Notes: a model not told the origin generated them from the letters alone. A stretch of 5,132 nt of DNA from Defluviitaleaceae bacterium (GCA_009783525.1 WRDG01000170.1:1-5132), one strand, 5' to 3'. Positions 1 through 5,132 are shown, numbered from the stretch's first letter. Numbers and translations: made by a program.

Positions 1-1032
1 AGCGAAAACGGACGCGCCGAATCGAACGCGCCGTCTCCAACCGCTTCGCCTGCGCCGAGTCAGACGCCGAGCCCGACGCCCGAGCCCACCCCGACGCCCG
101 AGCCCACCCCGACGCCCACGCCGTACCCGGTCGCGTCGCTTTCAAACCACAGCCCGCATCAGGGCGGGTTTATGGTTTTTACAATGACGAGCCCGCTTGA
201 AGGCGCGGACTACGAGCTAAACGATTCGCATTTTACGGAGCCGGTCGTGCCGTTTTTAATTGAAGGCAGGCTTGCCGCGATAATTCCCGTCACAGCGGGG
301 ACGTCGGCGGGTACGCACAATTTGTACGTCGAAGAAATTTTTGACGGCGAACGCCGCGTGCTTTTCGAAATGACCTATGACGTGCAATCCGTAAATTTTA
401 CGCGGCAGGACTTGACTGCCACCGCGCAAATGACATCGCTGCTCACGCCCGAAAATTCTTTGCATGACAGGCTGCGGCGCGAGGCCGCCGTTTTTGAAAC
501 CGCGCCGCATTTGCTTTTTGACGGAGTGTTTGTCCAGCCCACAGAAGGCCGCATCTCCACAGACTTCGGACAGGAGCGCTACACCAACGGCGTGTTCAGC
601 AACCGCCACGCCGCCTTCGACATCGCGGCGCCCACGGGCACGGAAATAAAGGCCGCCGCGGGAGGCCGAGTCACCCTCGCGGAAGAACTTTTCGTTTCGG
701 GCAACGCGGTCATCATCGACCACGGCATGTGGCTCTTCACTTACTATTACCACTTGGACGAAATTTTCGTTGTCGCCGGCGAAACGGTGCAGACCGGCGA
801 CATAATAGGCACGGTCGGTTCGACGGGCTATTCGACGGGCCCGCACCTCCACTACGGCGCGGCAATAAAAAACCAATTCGTAAATCCGAATTGGCTGAAG
901 GAAATAAATATCGCGGAGATTGTTGCGGGCGGCATATTTTTTTTACCTCTCATACACCCCGCAGACAAGCGCCGCGTTCCGTCCCGCTACCGAAAGCAAG
1001 TGGTCGTTCTTAAAAAAATCCGAAAGTTTTAA
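1..1032 (+). CDS. M23 family metallopeptidase (LytM/lysostaphin type), 5'-truncated by the window edge
   Basis: This is a zinc endopeptidase that would cut peptide cross-bridges of peptidoglycan outside the membrane. The frame is open from base 1, so the start and any signal peptide lie upstream; 343 residues are visible. In order: a Ser/Pro/Thr-rich linker (about residues 1-45, with PTPEPT repeats); a beta-rich domain (about 50-135) resembling the N-terminal domain of clostridial M23 proteins; and the M23 domain (about 180-300). The zinc and catalytic pattern is intact: HAAFD (H203, D207), the His of YYYHLD (H251), and GPHLHYG (H282, H284). Typical companions VIIDHG and VGSTGYSTG are present. 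An ATG at 172 is in frame but falls inside the N-terminal domain, so it is not the likely start. After NPNWLKEIN, where such proteins usually end, about 40 unfamiliar basic residues follow. Their last 29 codons are read antisense to the 3' end of the convergent gene. The family call is firm; the C-terminal tail is doubtful. Confidence 0.93.
   Translation, partial: SENGRAESNAPSPTASPAPSQTPSPTPEPTPTPEPTPTPTPYPVASLSNHSPHQGGFMVFTMTSPLEGADYELNDSHFTEPVVPFLIEGRLAAIIPVTAGTSAGTHNLYVEEIFDGERRVLFEMTYDVQSVNFTRQDLTATAQMTSLLTPENSLHDRLRREAAVFETAPHLLFDGVFVQPTEGRISTDFGQERYTNGVFSNRHAAFDIAAPTGTEIKAAAGGRVTLAEELFVSGNAVIIDHGMWLFTYYYHLDEIFVVAGETVQTGDIIGTVGSTGYSTGPHLHYGAAIKNQFVNPNWLKEINIAEIVAGGIFFLPLIHPADKRRVPSRYRKQVVVLKKIRKF
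73..117 (+). repeat. 18 bp in-frame tandem repeat encoding a PTPEPT linker
   Basis: Two and a half copies of an 18 bp unit (CCGACGCCCGAGCCCACC at 73-90 and 91-108, then a partial copy to 117) encode PTPEPT-PTPEPT-PTP in the peptidase frame. The unit is a whole number of codons, so copy changes alter linker length without shifting frame. Such Pro/Thr linkers usually space a catalytic domain away from a membrane or wall anchor. Confidence 0.85.
937..944 (+). other. T8 homopolymer in the convergent gene overlap
   Basis: Eight consecutive T residues lie where the peptidase reading frame enters the region antisense to the QueG-like gene, and they include the first two bases of that gene's TTA (TAA on the minus strand) stop. 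A one-base change here would alter the peptidase tail. Both shifted frames also remain open for some distance, so the run does not obviously hide a nearby natural stop. Confidence 0.6.
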
Positions 1033-1854
1033 CTTCAGCTCCGCCGGCAGCGGCTCGCGCCACGCAAGCAGCGCGGAGCTCTCGGCATCGTCGAGCTCAA
1101 GAACGTTTTCTTCGGGCTTGCGCGCAAAAAAATTTGCTGGGCATTTCGTTTGGCACGCCCAGCAGCCGATAAGCGCGTTAAACACCGAAAGCGGAATGTC
1201 CTCCGGTATCGGGTCGAGGTTGTAGACGTATTTATTAAGGCAAAGCCCCGCGTTAATCACGGGATAATTTGAAATCGCCCCCACGGGGCATTTTTTTTTG
1301 CAGTCGCCGCAGGCTTCGCACTCGTCCAAAAATTTTACGGGGTGCGTTTCGCCGCGACACGGCACGTTTGTGTAGTACGCGGCTAAAGCTGCGCCGCTGC
1401 CAAGCGCTTCGGCGTAAAAAATATTATTTTTTCCGTACCTGCCGAGCCCGCCCATAACCGCGAGCAGTTTTTGCGAAATCCCTTTTGTGTGCGCGGTTTT
1501 ATATTCGCCCATTATTTTTTCGAGGGCTTCGCTTAAACGCCCGTGGCATCCGTCCTGGTCGATGTAGAGCGGCGGGACCGGAATCGCAGTCCGCTTGCCG
1601 CCGGCGTTAACCACAAGCAGACCGGGGTCGCTTCGGCATACGGCAACCAAAAACGAAAGCGGCTCGAAGGATATGTCCGGCGGCTGGCTGCCTTTAAAAT
1701 GCGCCGCCGCGTTTTTTGCGAACGCAGGCGTTTCGTTTGCATCGTTCATACCTTCGTAGACAGCGGAAATTTTTTCAATCGCATCAAACGGCAAAAACGC
1801 GGCGCGGTACCCCGCCTGCCCGAGTTCGTAAATTATTTTTTTTGCGTCGTCCAT
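943..1854 (-). CDS. QueG-like double [4Fe-4S] cluster protein (epoxyqueuosine reductase-like), function unassigned
   Basis: This is a predicted cytoplasmic iron-sulfur protein of 303 residues. It carries two ferredoxin-like cluster motifs arranged as in the C-terminal part of epoxyqueuosine reductase: C179-x2-C182-x2-C185-x3-C189-P (CEACGDCKKKCP), then C205, then C231-x2-C234-x3-C238-P (CWACQTKCP). Upstream, LLAVMGGLGRYGKNN (130-144) resembles the conserved AGLG-x-x-GKN stretch of the QueG family. Many short QueG relatives are labelled only as double-cluster proteins and have no proven role in queuosine synthesis. No other tRNA-modification gene is visible, so I give no gene symbol. I chose the ATG at 1854, preceded by a GGGGG run 9 nt upstream; a TTG at 1875 would add seven residues but has no convincing ribosome binding site. 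The last 90 bp overlap the convergent peptidase gene. The upstream gene on the same strand is separated from it by the 97 bp inverted-repeat element. Confidence 0.85.
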   Translation of the reverse strand: MDDAKKIIYELGQAGYRAAFLPFDAIEKISAVYEGMNDANETPAFAKNAAAHFKGSQPPDISFEPLSFLVAVCRSDPGLLVVNAGGKRTAIPVPPLYIDQDGCHGRLSEALEKIMGEYKTAHTKGISQKLLAVMGGLGRYGKNNIFYAEALGSGAALAAYYTNVPCRGETHPVKFLDECEACGDCKKKCPVGAISNYPVINAGLCLNKYVYNLDPIPEDIPLSVFNALIGCWACQTKCPANFFARKPEENVLELDDAESSALLAWREPLPAELKLKLSDFFKNDHLLSVAGRNAALVCGVYER

Positions 1855-1884
1855 TTTTAACTGCCCCCGGCTCAAATATTTTTA

Positions 1885-1981
1885 GGGAACTTCTATAAAC
1901 ACCGCTTCGTCCTTTTTCTATTCCTTCGTTGGTTCGTTCGAAGTAATAAAAATCGTTTCAACCGGGTTTATAGAGCTACCC
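1885..1981. mobile_element. 97 bp MITE-like element with imperfect 16 bp terminal inverted repeats and TTTA flanks
   Basis: The left arm GGGAACTTCTATAAAC (1885-1900) pairs with the right arm GTTTATAGAGCTACCC (1966-1981), matching at 13 of 16 positions including an unbroken 9 bp TCTATAAAC core. The same four bases, TTTA, lie directly outside both ends (1881-1884 and 1982-1985), as a target duplication would. The right copy supplies the TTA that is the minus-strand stop codon of the 366-residue gene. The interior is T-rich on the plus strand, has a short CTTCG/CGAAG inverted pair around 1924-1942, and has no coding capacity. The element fills nearly all of the space between two same-strand genes. 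A 4 bp AT-rich flank match can arise by chance. A palindromic regulatory or terminator repeat is the alternative; there is no clean stem plus T-tract pattern. Confidence 0.5.
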
Positions 1982-1982
1982 T

Positions 1983-3083
1983 TTAATTGTCGTAAACGAC
2001 AGAAAATAAAAACGCCGTACTCCAGTCGTCGCAAGCCCCGTTAAGGAATACTTCCGCAGTCCAATAAATTTCCGGGTACGGAATGGTTACGCCCTGCCCC
2101 AAAATAATATTGCGCGTTACATCGTACATTGCGTCGCTGTCGTAGCCCTCCGTTTTGTGCATAGCTTGCAGGTCGCCCGTAAATTTTGCAAATGCAAACT
2201 GCGAGCGGAATGTGAGGTATGGCGCGTCTGTATCGTTTGGAACCAAATCCCAATGCGAAAATCCTTCGGGCACAGGTGCGTCGGCTTTCATAAAACGCCC
2301 CCAAAAACCGTGCCACCGTTCTTGATTTACCCCTTTGCCGTAATGATGGCAAAACATTAAATCGTGGTCAAAACCCGACCTGTATTCCGTCATTGCGTCT
2401 AAAGCGCAAAAAAGATCTTTGCGCCACTCCATACTTTCGTGGTCGCCTGTTTCTTTGCCGATAAAGCGCGCGGAAGGAATTGTTTTGTACTCGAAGCTGT
2501 CCACCTGAAACCCCTGCTGCTGCTGCTTAGACCAGTCGGGCATAAAAAGTGTCCATTGGACGCTTGCGTCAAGATTTTTTATGTGTCCGCAAAAACCGTA
2601 ATCCGATACAACATCGGTTCCGCTCGCTCCGGTTTTTTCGCCGCCGATTTTTTTGCGCGCTTCATGTTCCGACATACATGAAAAGTCGGACAACATACGC
2701 TTTACAGTGCAACCGATTTCTTCCGGCGCATCCCCGTCGAGCGCCTTGTCAAAAGCATCAAGCGCGGCAAACACAGGCGGATTTACCGCGCCCGACGGCT
2801 CAAGCTCTTTCAAATAGGCGCGAAGCCGCGCGTTTTGTTCCTTAAACCGCGCAAGCACGCCGTGCAAAAATATTTTTTCGTTTTCGGCAAGTTTATCCTC
2901 GGTCCATTCGGCATCGTTCATAAACCAATCGCACAATGCGTCAAATACTTTTGGGTTGCGTCCCCTTGCTTTTCCCGCCCATAAGGTAATTTTTTTATAC
3001 CTATCCGCCGGAGATAAATCCTTCTGCTTTTCAACCTCGCTCCAATCAAAAAAATGGAACTCGTCAGCAATTTTCCAAGACAT
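1983..3083 (-). CDS. GyrI-like (AraC effector-binding) domain protein with an unidentified helical N-terminal half
   Basis: A 366-residue soluble protein with no signal peptide or membrane segment. Residues 1-140 are charged and mostly helical, with no domain I recognise. A QQQQ run at 187-190 precedes the second half. From about 193 to the end it resembles the effector-binding domain found in GyrI/SbmC and in AraC/MerR-type regulators: FEYKTIPSARFIGKE (197-211) looks like the opening strand, RSQFAFAKFTGDL (293-305) the central strand, and IPYPEIYWTAEVFLNG (334-349) the late Tyr/Glu-containing ligand-pocket segment. Such domains bind small molecules, and stand-alone versions are often called effector-binding proteins. 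No helix-turn-helix DNA-binding domain is evident, so I do not call it a transcription factor. The ATG at 3083 was chosen because AAGGTGG lies 8 nt upstream; the GTG at 3095 falls inside that site. The gene is divergent from the kinase, and its stop codon abuts the 97 bp element. Gene is firm; domain call moderate. Confidence 0.72.
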   Translation of the reverse strand: MSWKIADEFHFFDWSEVEKQKDLSPADRYKKITLWAGKARGRNPKVFDALCDWFMNDAEWTEDKLAENEKIFLHGVLARFKEQNARLRAYLKELEPSGAVNPPVFAALDAFDKALDGDAPEEIGCTVKRMLSDFSCMSEHEARKKIGGEKTGASGTDVVSDYGFCGHIKNLDASVQWTLFMPDWSKQQQQGFQVDSFEYKTIPSARFIGKETGDHESMEWRKDLFCALDAMTEYRSGFDHDLMFCHHYGKGVNQERWHGFWGRFMKADAPVPEGFSHWDLVPNDTDAPYLTFRSQFAFAKFTGDLQAMHKTEGYDSDAMYDVTRNIILGQGVTIPYPEIYWTAEVFLNGACDDWSTAFLFSVVYDN

Positions 3084-3091
3084 TTTAAAAA

Positions 3092-3098
3092 CCACCTT
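3092..3098 (-). promoter_or_regulatory. Ribosome binding site deciding the start of the GyrI-like gene
   Basis: On the minus strand AAGGTGG is followed by 8 nt and then ATG at 3083. This strong Shine-Dalgarno match excludes the in-frame GTG at 3095, which lies within the site itself, and sets the N-terminus as MSWKIADEF. Confidence 0.75.
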
Positions 3099-3126
3099 GC
3101 TTTTTTATTTTTTTTTGATGGAAAGT

Positions 3127-3162
3127 TTGACAATGCGCGCCCTTTGTAAAAATTATTATACT
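3127..3162 (+). promoter_or_regulatory. Candidate promoter for the kinase gene (TTGACA ... AATTAT/TATACT)
   Basis: A perfect TTGACA at 3127-3132 is followed at 18 bp spacing by AATTAT (4 of 6 to consensus). A better -10, TATACT (3157-3162, 5 of 6), lies at 24 bp, which is too far for that -35. If either is used, transcription would start at or inside the left arm of the 181 bp element, putting nearly the whole element in the kinase mRNA leader. Position and hexamers are seen; activity is inferred. Confidence 0.35.
3155..3160 (-). promoter_or_regulatory. Perfect TATAAT -10 candidate for the GyrI-like gene, without a good -35
   Basis: The minus strand reads TATAAT here, about 72 nt upstream of the ATG, a reasonable leader distance. 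At 17 bp spacing the -35 position falls inside the terminal repeat of the 181 bp element and reads GTATTT, a poor match. Either the promoter works without a good -35, or insertion of the element removed the original one. Confidence 0.35.
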
Positions 3163-3342
3163 ATTACTCCGGCATTTAAATACAGCAAGAGGCGTACGCG
3201 ATATTTTTTTGCCGAACAAGGAAGCTAAGCGTAAGCGTACTCAAGCAAACGCAAAAATGAAGAAACACCTTCGGAGTTTCCGTGTGAAGTGCGTCGCGAA
3301 AACAGCCGTACGAAATTGTGATGTTTAAATGCCGGAGTAATA
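3162..3342. mobile_element. 181 bp MITE-like element with perfect 19 bp terminal inverted repeats
   Basis: TATTACTCCGGCATTTAAA (3162-3180) recurs as an exact reverse complement at 3324-3342. The outermost bases are TA at both ends. This fits a TA target duplication around 17 bp repeats beginning TTACTCC, as made by IS630/Tc1-mariner type transposases. The symmetry goes deeper: CGTACG occurs at 3193-3198 and at 3307-3312, almost equidistant from the centre. The middle holds no convincing gene but has a local stem, GGAgttTCC, within ACACCTTCGGAGTTTCCGTGT around 3265-3285. The size and lack of a transposase gene suggest a non-autonomous element. The right end is 19 bp from the kinase ATG, just before its ribosome binding site. 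The alternative is a long structured leader RNA controlling the kinase; multiple genomic copies would decide between these. Confidence 0.65.
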
Positions 3343-3350
3343 AAAAAACG

Positions 3351-3356
3351 AGGAGA
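3351..3356 (+). promoter_or_regulatory. Ribosome binding site of the kinase gene
   Basis: AGGAGA lies 5-6 nt before the ATG at 3362, a near-ideal site. It is outside the inverted-repeat element, only 8 nt from its right end, so the insertion left translation initiation sequences intact. Confidence 0.75.
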
Positions 3357-3361
3357 AGCAA

Positions 3362-4219
3362 ATGAAAAAGCATAAAGATTTTGAAATATGGCTGTATGAT
3401 AATGACGAGTTAGCCGCTGTTCACGGAGCGAAAGTCATTTCAAGAGAGCTGTTGCATGAATGGCCGTTGAGCGTGGTTGAAAAGATAACTTTTGACGGCA
3501 GTATAAGCCGGATTTATAAGGCTTTCAATAATTTGCCCGTAGAAACAAAATTTTACCGCAATGTGAAGACGCAGAATATCCCAAAAGCATTTTACAACCA
3601 TTCAAATGATAACCGACATTGGCTGCTGCTTGAAGACGCGGGGAAGCATTATCCCGGCAATCTCAATCGTGAGCAAACTCTCAACCTCGCCTATCAAGCA
3701 AGAAAAATAATAAACGGGCTTGGTTCGATTGATTTTCACCTTTATGATTTATCGGAAAAACATTATCCGAGTTTCGTAAATGTCCTAATAGGATTGTTAA
3801 ACAATCTCCGCCACAACCAAAAACTAAAAGCCGTCGATGAAGCAGCTATCGCCCGCATTGAAAAAGCGCTGCATCACCCGGAAGTGTTACGCGCAACACG
3901 CGGCAAATGCGCCTTGCTTCACGGCGATTTGAAATGCAACAACCTTCTTAAAAAACCCGATGGAGAAATGATTGTTATTGATTGGCAAAATGTATTGTAC
4001 GGTCCTGAAGAAATTGATATTTACAACTTGATGGCAGACAAAAAAATGAATCCTGTTTCAATAGCCGGAATCGGTCCGGAAATATTAAGGTATGCGCTTG
4101 CGATAAAATGGCTTGCGGATTGTATTGACCGTTGGCTGCCGCATTGGGCGGAGTTTTATGACGGACGAATAGCAGAAACAGAAAAACACATTCAACAGCT
4201 TGTCGGGGAAAATGAATAA
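3362..4219 (+). CDS. APH-family phosphotransferase (aminoglycoside/choline kinase-like), substrate unknown
   Basis: A 285-residue cytoplasmic kinase-fold enzyme expected to transfer phosphate from ATP to a small-molecule hydroxyl. In the small lobe, IYKAFNNLPVETKFY contains the likely ATP-binding Lys (K53) and its Glu partner (E61); LLLEDAG (88-94) matches the hinge region. The catalytic loop is LLHGDLKCNN (H187, D189 as base, N194 as metal ligand), followed by the metal-binding Asp of VIDWQ (D207) and GPEEIDIYNL. All key residues are present, so the enzyme is probably active. Family members act on aminoglycosides, choline, homoserine, macrolides and other compounds. Overall similarity cannot be judged here, so calling it a resistance gene would go beyond the evidence. 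The start is set by AGGAGA just upstream. A methyltransferase gene follows 79 bp downstream on the same strand. Base composition is lower in GC than the genes at the left of the window. Confidence 0.88.
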   Translation: MKKHKDFEIWLYDNDELAAVHGAKVISRELLHEWPLSVVEKITFDGSISRIYKAFNNLPVETKFYRNVKTQNIPKAFYNHSNDNRHWLLLEDAGKHYPGNLNREQTLNLAYQARKIINGLGSIDFHLYDLSEKHYPSFVNVLIGLLNNLRHNQKLKAVDEAAIARIEKALHHPEVLRATRGKCALLHGDLKCNNLLKKPDGEMIVIDWQNVLYGPEEIDIYNLMADKKMNPVSIAGIGPEILRYALAIKWLADCIDRWLPHWAEFYDGRIAETEKHIQQLVGENE

Positions 4220-4298
4220 GTGTGAATAAAAAAATGAACAGAAAGGCGCGGACGCATTCTTGATAAATTATTTATGCGTTACGCGACTGGTAAAAAAA
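4220..4298 (+). other. Kinase-methyltransferase gap with a short leader-like frame
   Basis: This 79 bp gap has no terminator-like stem. It contains a 9-codon frame, ATG at 4234 to TGA at 4261-4263 (MNRKARTHS), extendable to a GTG at 4222. The stop overlaps the alternative TTG start of the methyltransferase (4260). It could help reinitiation at the methyltransferase or be chance; nothing shows it is translated. Confidence 0.25.
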
Positions 4299-4979
4299 AT
4301 GAACATTGAAGCATTTACGGGCAGAGCAAAAGCGTATGTAAATGCGCGTCCGGGGTATTCCGATGAAGCTGTGGAATATATTTGCAGCTTCGCGCCGGCG
4401 TGGGCGGTGTTCGCCGATATTGGCGCGGGAACAGGAAAATTTACGGATCTTATCGCCCGATACGGCTATGAAATATTCGCGGTTGAACCGAACGCGGATA
4501 TGCGCGAGCAGCTTATCGTAACGCTTGCGCAATATCCAAAAGTAAAAATCGTTGACGGCACAGCCGAAGCCACTTCGCTTGCCGACCACAGCGTTGATGT
4601 AATTACCAACGCACAGGCGTTAAACAGATTTGATTTGGATAAATTTAAAATGGAGTGTTTGAGAATCGGCAAGCCCAATCCTCTTGTTATTTCCGTTTAC
4701 AACGCCGACGAAAAAACGGGCATAAACTCTCCGCGATATAAAAAATCCACAGGAGCTTTTTATAAGACTCCCGATGTCCGGGAATTTTTAAACCCTTTAT
4801 TTTTTACACGCGATAAATGGTTATTGTATCACTTGTCGATGTCGGGCGTCCCATTAAAAGGCGATGCGGGACATGACGCTTATACCGCCGAATTGAACGA
4901 AACATTCGACCGCGACAATGCAGACGGGATATTACAACTTAATCAAGTAACGGTTGTATACAGCGAAAGAATAGATTAG
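4299..4979 (+). CDS. Class I SAM-dependent methyltransferase, acceptor unknown
   Basis: A 226-residue Rossmann-fold methyltransferase that would move a methyl group from S-adenosylmethionine to an unidentified acceptor. The opening FTGRAKAYVNARPGYS (6-21) is typical of the Methyltransf_11-type subgroup. Motif I is ADIGAGTG (39-46, G42, G44, G46), the ribose-binding acidic residue is E63 in AVEPNADM, and DGTAEATSLADHSVD (86-100) is the next core segment. In relatives, motif IV usually reads AQAxHWFD; here it is AQALNRFD, so the HW pair is replaced by NR. The C-terminal part (VISVYN to VTVVYSERID) appears somewhat short for a family of about 250 residues. I chose the ATG at 4299 because homology-like sequence begins there, although its upstream GGT is a weak ribosome binding site; a TTG at 4260 would add 13 residues of no recognisable character. 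It may be co-transcribed with the kinase 79 bp upstream. Confidence 0.85.
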   Translation: MNIEAFTGRAKAYVNARPGYSDEAVEYICSFAPAWAVFADIGAGTGKFTDLIARYGYEIFAVEPNADMREQLIVTLAQYPKVKIVDGTAEATSLADHSVDVITNAQALNRFDLDKFKMECLRIGKPNPLVISVYNADEKTGINSPRYKKSTGAFYKTPDVREFLNPLFFTRDKWLLYHLSMSGVPLKGDAGHDAYTAELNETFDRDNADGILQLNQVTVVYSERID

Positions 4980-5004
4980 ATGGAGATAATGGCGCCGATG
5001 AAAT

Positions 5005-5067
5005 TGTCGTCCTGAGCGTAGCGAAGGATCTTTCATGTGTCATCCTGAGCGAAGCGAAGGATCTTAA
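5005..5067. repeat. Two direct copies of a GCGAAGGATCTT-type extragenic repeat, 33 bp apart
   Basis: A 30 bp unit occurs at 5005-5034 and again at 5038-5067. Both contain TCCTGAGCG, one variable base, then AGCGAAGGATCTT; the copies differ mainly by GTC-G/A-TCC, the variable T/A base, and the last bases. A degenerate start of a third copy, TGTCATCATGAG, appears at 5114-5125 near the window edge. The unit is of the dispersed extragenic type seen in many bacterial genomes. No coding frame crosses it. Confidence 0.8.
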
Positions 5068-5096
5068 AGATTCTTCGCCTGCGGCTCAGAATGACA
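5038..5096. repeat. 59 bp REP-like palindrome downstream of the methyltransferase
   Basis: The second repeat copy forms the left arm (5038-5065) of an inverted repeat whose right arm (5066-5096) ends TCAGAATGACA. TGTCATCCTGAGC pairs with GCTCAGAATGACA apart from one position, and GCGAAGGATCTT pairs with AAGATTCTTCGC apart from one; a few extra bases (CTGCG) make one arm longer. An outer pair, AAATTGTC (5001-5008) and GACAATTT (5101-5108), encloses the whole block. In RNA this would fold into a long hairpin, and a T6 run follows at 5105-5110, so it could end or stabilise the methyltransferase transcript. The T-run is about 8 nt after the stem, too far for a standard intrinsic terminator. Confidence 0.75.
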
Positions 5097-5132
5097 AATG
5101 GACAATTTTTTCTTGTCATCATGAGTCCTTCA

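Noticed and set aside
256..876. Open frame of 206 codons on the minus strand within the peptidase gene
   Set aside because: It is antisense to a well-supported M23 domain with all catalytic residues, and its product is low-complexity Arg/Val/Gly-rich, as expected from a GC-rich shadow frame.
1855..1982. Intrinsic terminator between the two minus-strand genes
   Set aside because: The inverted repeat arms are 65 bp apart and there is no GC-rich stem followed directly by a T-run in the direction of transcription.
2514..2526. CTGCTGCTGCTGC microsatellite
   Set aside because: It encodes QQQQ within the GyrI-like gene. Four units are too few to suggest a phase-variable repeat.
3265..3293. Riboswitch or attenuator in front of the kinase
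   Set aside because: Only a 3 bp stem with an added 4 bp pairing is visible, no riboswitch core is recognisable, and no peptide leader is present. The terminal inverted repeats fit a mobile element better.
3176..3373. Minus-strand 65-codon frame with a Leu-rich, membrane-like start
   Set aside because: It covers the 181 bp inverted-repeat element and the kinase start. The Leu-rich stretch is the complement of the purine-rich ribosome binding site and A-rich region, and no ribosome binding site precedes it.
5001..5132. CRISPR array
   Set aside because: Copies are only 33 bp apart with almost no spacer, are partly inverted, and there are no cas genes; the pattern fits REP-like palindromes.

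Overview
The window looks like part of a bacterial chromosome, most plausibly from an uncultured Clostridia-like Firmicute. The evidence is indirect: a secreted M23 peptidase with a long Pro/Thr linker, a stand-alone double [4Fe-4S] protein of the QueG-like type, a GyrI-like effector-binding protein of a kind common in clostridia, purine-rich ribosome binding sites, and long A/T homopolymers alongside GCG/CGC-rich codons. No rRNA or other phylogenetic marker is present, so this assignment is tentative.

Layout, left to right. (1) 1-1032, plus strand: the 3' part of a secreted or lipid-anchored M23 endopeptidase gene whose start lies outside the window. (2) 943-1854, minus strand: a QueG-like double [4Fe-4S] cluster protein, convergent with the peptidase gene and overlapping its 3' end by 90 bp. 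(3) 1885-1981: a 97 bp intergenic element with imperfect terminal inverted repeats, flanked by TTTA on both sides. (4) 1983-3083, minus strand: a 366-residue protein with an unidentified helical N-terminal half and a GyrI-like C-terminal half. (5) 3084-3361: a divergent intergenic region holding a 181 bp MITE-like element with perfect 19 bp terminal inverted repeats that begin and end in TA. (6) 3362-4219, plus strand: an APH-family small-molecule kinase. (7) 4299-4979, plus strand: a class I SAM-dependent methyltransferase. (8) 4980-5132: a non-coding tract of direct and inverted copies of a GAGCGAAGCGAAGGATCTT-type palindromic repeat that runs to the window edge.

The peptidase belongs to cell-wall turnover. 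The two minus-strand genes could once have been co-transcribed, but the 97 bp element now lies between them. The kinase and methyltransferase run the same way 79 bp apart and could share a transcript; both modify small molecules or unknown acceptors. Nothing ties the five genes into one pathway. The left part (to about 1870) is visibly richer in GC than the kinase/methyltransferase part, and three different repeat-type elements fill all the long intergenic gaps. The window therefore reads as a mosaic accessory region. I see no clear defence, toxin-antitoxin, CRISPR, phage or biosynthetic system. The most notable features are the two small, apparently non-autonomous inverted-repeat elements placed precisely at gene boundaries.
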